This document shows positions 5,542-7,958 of a DNA stretch of 7,958 nt, in pieces. Made by a program: the position numbers and the translations under genes. The notes beneath the pieces are model-generated. The model had not been told where the DNA came from, made no database searches, and saw only the letters and a list, made by a program, of their open reading frames with translations. Where the stretch lies: assembly GCA_030618505.1 (NCBI GenBank), contig JAUXDF010000127.1, forward strand, positions 1 through 7,958, in the 5' to 3' direction. The first letter of the stretch is position 1. Each line of letters starts with the position of its first letter. The DNA comes from Spongiibacteraceae bacterium. GTDB lineage: Bacteria; Pseudomonadota; Gammaproteobacteria; Pseudomonadales; PIVM01.

Positions 5542-7014
5542 TTATACCTCGCTGTTCTGCTTGTGGGCGGCCGGTGGCGTTTGCTGGTGCCAGTCACTTT
5601 CCTGTTGGTAGCGGTGGGCGATATTCAGCAATTTGGCTTCCTCAAAATAGTTGCCAATCAGTTGCAGGCCTATTGGCTTGCCTTCGGTCAGGCCGGCGGG
5701 TATGGAAAGGCCGGGCAAGCCAGCCAGATTGACGGAGATGGTATAGATATCTTCCAGATACATGGTGACGGGATCATTGGATTTTTCGCCCAGTTTAAAA
5801 GCCGGTGAAGGGGTAGTTGGCCCCATAATGACATCGACCTGCTCAAAGGCGCTGATAAAATCATTTTTGATCAGGCGGCGAATACACTGTGCTTTTTTGT
5901 AGTAGGCATCGTAATAGCCGGCGGATAGTGCGTAGGCACCAATTAAGATGCGTCGTTTGACTTCATCGCCAAACCCCTCCGCACGACTACGGCTGTATAG
6001 GTCATTGAGATCCTGGGGGTTATCGCAGCGATAACCGTAGCGTACACCATCAAAGCGGGACAGATTGGCGGACGCTTCTGCGGGGGCAATAACATAATAG
6101 GCTGGTATCGCCAGTTCAGTATGAGGAAGGCTGATTTCCTTGATGCTAGCACCGAGTGTTTCATAAACTTTAATGGCCTGTTCAACGGCTTTTTGGATGT
6201 CGCTGTCTAAACCTTCGCCAAAATATTCTTTCGGCAGTCCGATGCGCAAGCCCTCAATGCTGTCATTTAGCGTGAGACTGTAGTCGGGAACCGGCTTGTC
6301 GATGCAGGTGGAGTCCTGGGGATCAAAACCTGCCATTACATTTAACAGCAGGGCGGCATCTTGCGCGCTTCGCCCCATGGGTCCGCCTTGGTCAAGGCTG
6401 GAGGCGAAGGCGATCATGCCGTAACGCGAGACCCGGCCGTAGGTGGGTTTCAGGCCAGTAAGGCCACATAAGGCGGCGGGCTGGCGAATGGAGCCGCCGG
6501 TATCAGTGCCGGTGGCGGCCGGTGCCAGTTGAGCGGCTACAGCGGCAGCGGGTCCGCCGGATGAGCCGCCGGGAACACATTCCATTTTCCAGGGGTTTTT
6601 GACCAGGCCATAAAAGCTGCTTTCGTTGGAGGAGCCCATGGCGAACTCATCCATATTGGTTTTTCCCAGACTGACACTGCCGGCCTGCTGAAAGTGCTTG
6701 ATGACGGTGGCATCGTAGGGAGGGATAAAATTGTCGAGCATCTTTGAGCCACAGCTGGTACGGGTGCCCTGGGTGCAAAAGATATCTTTGTGGGCGATGG
6801 GGATGCCACACAGCATGGGTGTATCACCCTTTGCCAGGCGAAGGTCGGCTTGTGCCGCCTGCTGGAGTGCCTGCTCCGCGGTAACGGAGATAAAACTATT
6901 ATAGTTACCATCGAGCTGCTCAATACGCTGCAGGTAGTGTTGCGTCAGCTCTTTGCTGGAGTAGTCGCCTTTGCGTAAGCCCTGGGCCAGTTCGGCAATG
7001 GATTGGGTATGCAT
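5542..7014 (-). CDS. gatA: Aspartyl/glutamyl-tRNA(Asn/Gln) amidotransferase subunit A
   Basis: GatA is the amidase subunit that hydrolyses glutamine or asparagine and passes ammonia to GatB. The 490 residues are of usual length. The amidase-signature triad is present: K76 in GIPIAHKDIF, the cis-Ser S151 in PGGSSGG, and the nucleophile S175 in GTDTGGSIRQPA. LKPTYGRVSRYGMIAFASSLDQGGP (from residue 188) is the standard GatA stretch that follows. After SSGG the protein has Pro155 where most GatA proteins I recall have Ser, a conservative oddity near the active-site loop. ATG at 7014 gives the normal N-terminus; the ribosome site is poor, AGGA about 11 bases upstream, although CTCCGA lies next to the start. 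A 118-base gap separates it from gatC, while it sits 3 bases from gatB. The frame is intact throughout. Confidence 0.98.
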   Translation of the reverse strand: MHTQSIAELAQGLRKGDYSSKELTQHYLQRIEQLDGNYNSFISVTAEQALQQAAQADLRLAKGDTPMLCGIPIAHKDIFCTQGTRTSCGSKMLDNFIPPYDATVIKHFQQAGSVSLGKTNMDEFAMGSSNESSFYGLVKNPWKMECVPGGSSGGPAAAVAAQLAPAATGTDTGGSIRQPAALCGLTGLKPTYGRVSRYGMIAFASSLDQGGPMGRSAQDAALLLNVMAGFDPQDSTCIDKPVPDYSLTLNDSIEGLRIGLPKEYFGEGLDSDIQKAVEQAIKVYETLGASIKEISLPHTELAIPAYYVIAPAEASANLSRFDGVRYGYRCDNPQDLNDLYSRSRAEGFGDEVKRRILIGAYALSAGYYDAYYKKAQCIRRLIKNDFISAFEQVDVIMGPTTPSPAFKLGEKSNDPVTMYLEDIYTISVNLAGLPGLSIPAGLTEGKPIGLQLIGNYFEEAKLLNIAHRYQQESDWHQQTPPAAHKQNSEV

Positions 7015-7084
7015 TCGGAGGGTGTTCCTGTTAGTGATGCTAATTCGGTTGTTTTTGCTTGTTGCTTGAATGGTTTACAGCAAG

Positions 7085-7103
7085 CCTCGCAAGGTAAGCG
7101 AGG
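7085..7103. other. Small hairpin in the gatC-gatA spacer
   Basis: CCTCGC at 7085-7090 pairs with GCGAGG at 7098-7103 around a 7-base loop. On the - strand, the transcribed one, no T-run follows, so it should not terminate gatC-gatA transcription. It could be an mRNA stability or processing element in the unusually long 118-base spacer. Confidence 0.4.
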
Positions 7104-7132
7104 TTTATTGGCAAATTTTTGACAATAAACGA

Positions 7133-7420
7133 CTATTCAATGACCTTGGGTACCAGATATAAGCCATCTTCTGTTTGCGGAGCGATCTGTTGAAATGCTT
7201 CGCGTTGATCTTCTTCGGTGACTTTGTCACAACGTAAGCGCTGGATGGCATCCAGTGGGTGTGCCATGGGCTCAATATCGTCGGTTTTAACCAATTGCAT
7301 CTTATCGACAAGAGCAAGAATGTCGCAGATACTGCTGGTGATCTCGGGGATGCTGTTTTCATCGAGCTTGATGCGAGCCAGGGTTGCGATCTTTTCAATG
7401 TCAGAGCGGTCAACCGCCAT
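7133..7420 (-). CDS. gatC: Aspartyl/glutamyl-tRNA(Asn/Gln) amidotransferase subunit C
   Basis: GatC is the small, non-catalytic subunit that wraps around GatA and GatB and stabilises the complex. The 95 residues show the family pattern: DIEKIATLARIKLDE at the N-terminus, a helical middle, then IEPMAHPLDAIQRLR, VTEEDQREAFQQIAP and the conserved end EDGLYLVPKVIE. ATG at 7420 is preceded by GGAG seven bases upstream. A small hairpin (TCGGG/CCCGA, 7439-7452) lies about 18 bases upstream of the start in the leader, close to the ribosome site. It is the first gene of gatC-gatA-gatB and the PA4642-like gene. The promoter is not obvious; see the nested repeat upstream. Confidence 0.97.
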   Translation of the reverse strand: MAVDRSDIEKIATLARIKLDENSIPEITSSICDILALVDKMQLVKTDDIEPMAHPLDAIQRLRCDKVTEEDQREAFQQIAPQTEDGLYLVPKVIE

Positions 7421-7497
7421 GGTGAATCTCCAGATTTATCGGGTTAGCCCGAGGTCGTTTGCCTATGCAGGTTTGTATTGTCTGCTGCATCGTCTGC

Positions 7498-7525
7498 TAT
7501 TTAGTGCCCATCCAGAAATTGCTAA
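7498..7525 (-). promoter_or_regulatory. Tentative gatC promoter overlapping the end of the nested repeat
   Basis: On the - strand TTAGCA (7525-7520) and TAAATA (7503-7498) are 16 bp apart, each matching four of six consensus bases. If used, transcription would begin about 70 bases before gatC. Both boxes fall at the repeat's edge, so the repeat would supply the operon promoter. The matches are weak and unproven. Confidence 0.2.
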
Positions 7526-7648
7526 TTTTCGAAAATCAAGTCCGGTCATGGCCAACACAAATCTAGCTCCTAGGCCTTTTCAAGGCCTTTAAGTCGCTAG
7601 ATTTGCGTTGGCCAGGATCTCTTTGTCTAATTTCTGGTTGGGCACTAA
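7501..7648. mobile_element. 148-bp nested inverted repeat, MITE-like
   Basis: The outer arms TTAGTGCCCATCCAGAAATT (7501-7520) and AATTTCTGGTTGGGCACTAA (7629-7648) are reverse complements at 19 of 20 positions. The inner arms TGGCCAACACAAATCTAGC (7549-7567) and GCTAGATTTGCGTTGGCCA (7596-7614) match at 18 of 19. The centre is AGGCCTT/AAGGCCT (7572-7588) with a 3-base loop. The unpaired left segment holds a further palindrome, ATTTTCGAAAAT (7525-7536). Terminal inverted repeats, small size, no coding capacity and intergenic location fit a miniature inverted-repeat transposable element. I see no convincing target-site duplication, and only one copy is in this window. A long structured leader RNA is the alternative. 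Confidence 0.75.
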
Positions 7649-7744
7649 TTAAGGATGCCCTGAGCAAATCTGACTGAAGAGACCCCTAAAAAATCGTCGG
7701 ATAAAACGCCCCGACCAGCCCACAAATGCAGAGTCTGCTTTCGG

Positions 7745-7753
7745 TGGTATACT
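7745..7753 (+). promoter_or_regulatory. Extended -10 promoter of the divergent membrane-protein gene
   Basis: TGGTATACT is an extended -10 (TGn plus TATACT, five of six). The position 17 bp upstream holds AATGCA, which is not a -35, but extended -10 promoters can work without one. Transcription would begin near 7760, about 40 bases before the predicted TTG start. Confidence 0.6.
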
Positions 7754-7757
7754 CATC

Positions 7758-7775
7758 GTTTAACCTAGGTTTAAC
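7758..7775. promoter_or_regulatory. Operator-like palindrome at the expected transcription start
   Basis: GTTtAACCTAGGTTtAAC is an 18-base palindrome with eight of nine pairs matching and a perfect core AACCTAGGTT (7762-7771). It begins four bases after the -10 box, so a bound repressor would block transcription. The regulator is unknown. Confidence 0.45.
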
Positions 7776-7800
7776 TAAATCAACTCCGTGGAGCAGCAGC

Positions 7801-7958
7801 TTGCACTCACTCGAATGGTTTATCCCGCAACTTAGCCAGACCCAGTGGCTGATCCACGGCACTATTTTTATTGTTAATATCAGCCTGCTGCTGTTTGCTC
7901 GACCCATTCTTAATTTAATTGAGTCTGACCGCGACAATGACATCAAGCTGAAAATCTT
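7801..7958 (+). CDS. N-terminal part of a predicted membrane protein (3' end outside window)
   Basis: A TTG start at 7801 is favoured because GGAG at 7790-7793 lies seven bases upstream, downstream of a good -10. The frame stays open to the window end, giving 52 residues. It begins LHSLEWFIPQ. A hydrophobic stretch at about 16-33 (WLIHGTIFIVNISLLLFA) is followed by a charged segment, ESDRDNDIKLK, so the first membrane helix probably leads into a cytoplasmic loop. An in-frame GTG at 7744 would extend the protein but overlaps the -10 box. I do not recognise the family from this much; a multi-pass channel-like protein is possible but not shown. In Pseudomonas the gene divergent from gatC is mreB, and this is not MreB. 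Confidence 0.6.
   Translation, partial: MHSLEWFIPQLSQTQWLIHGTIFIVNISLLLFARPILNLIESDRDNDIKLKI

Noticed and set aside
7501..7648. Reading the nested repeat as an integron attC site, because GTTGGGC occurs at 7637-7643.
   Set aside because: The partner core should be GCCCAAC but reads GCCCATC. The pairing also runs on beyond the core boxes to the ends, and no integrase or cassette genes are present.
7692..7725. A terminator-like hairpin on the - strand (GTCGG/CCGAC followed by a T-run).
   Set aside because: The stem is five pairs with a 10-base loop, and no - strand gene upstream of it is supported.
7686..7946. An 86-codon frame on the - strand at the right edge.
   Set aside because: It lies over the promoter, operator and coding frame of the + strand gene, has no family resemblance and no ribosome site I could support. 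The + strand frame has a hydrophobic helix and a proper GGAG spacing.

Overview
The window looks like chromosomal DNA from a gammaproteobacterium, probably a marine relative of the Cellvibrionales/Pseudomonadales. The grounds are an intact gatC-gatA-gatB set whose proteins read like that group, a PA4642-like small protein, a DUF1329 protein and an HD-GYP phosphodiesterase. The placement is inference; there is no rRNA gene or other marker here. I see no tRNA, rRNA or CRISPR array.

Left part (1-2400, + strand genes). The 3' end of a DUF1329 outer-membrane-associated protein gene ends in a strong intrinsic terminator. A lone lipoprotein gene follows (608-1420) with an unusual build: lipobox, short collagen-like Gly-X-Y tract encoded by perfect 18-bp tandem repeats, two back-to-back EF-hand-type calcium loops, then a cysteine-rich C-terminal part. 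About 1 kb without a normal gene comes next. It holds a decayed IS66-type transposase fragment, a palindrome-rich stretch, a possible 24-codon ORF with a good ribosome binding site, and a bidirectional terminator.

Middle and right (2414-7420, - strand genes). A GAF-like/HD-GYP cyclic-di-GMP phosphodiesterase stands alone. To its right is the operon gatC-gatA-gatB plus a 96-residue PA4642-like protein, transcribed right to left. GatCAB is the amidotransferase that makes Gln-tRNA(Gln) and/or Asn-tRNA(Asn) from mischarged Glu- or Asp-tRNA. GatC supports assembly and GatA releases ammonia from an amide donor. GatB activates the mischarged tRNA and amidates it. The small fourth gene starts 15 nt after gatB and is probably co-transcribed; its role is unknown.

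Right edge (7421-7958). Between gatC and a divergent + strand gene lies a 148-bp nested inverted repeat resembling a MITE. The divergent gene is cut by the window end after 52 codons. It appears to have an extended -10 promoter, a palindromic operator-like site at the expected transcription start, and a TTG start. Its product begins as a membrane protein of unknown family.

No complete new system is evident. The most unusual items are the nested repeat in the gat leader, the collagen/EF-hand lipoprotein and the palindrome-rich gene-poor kilobase.
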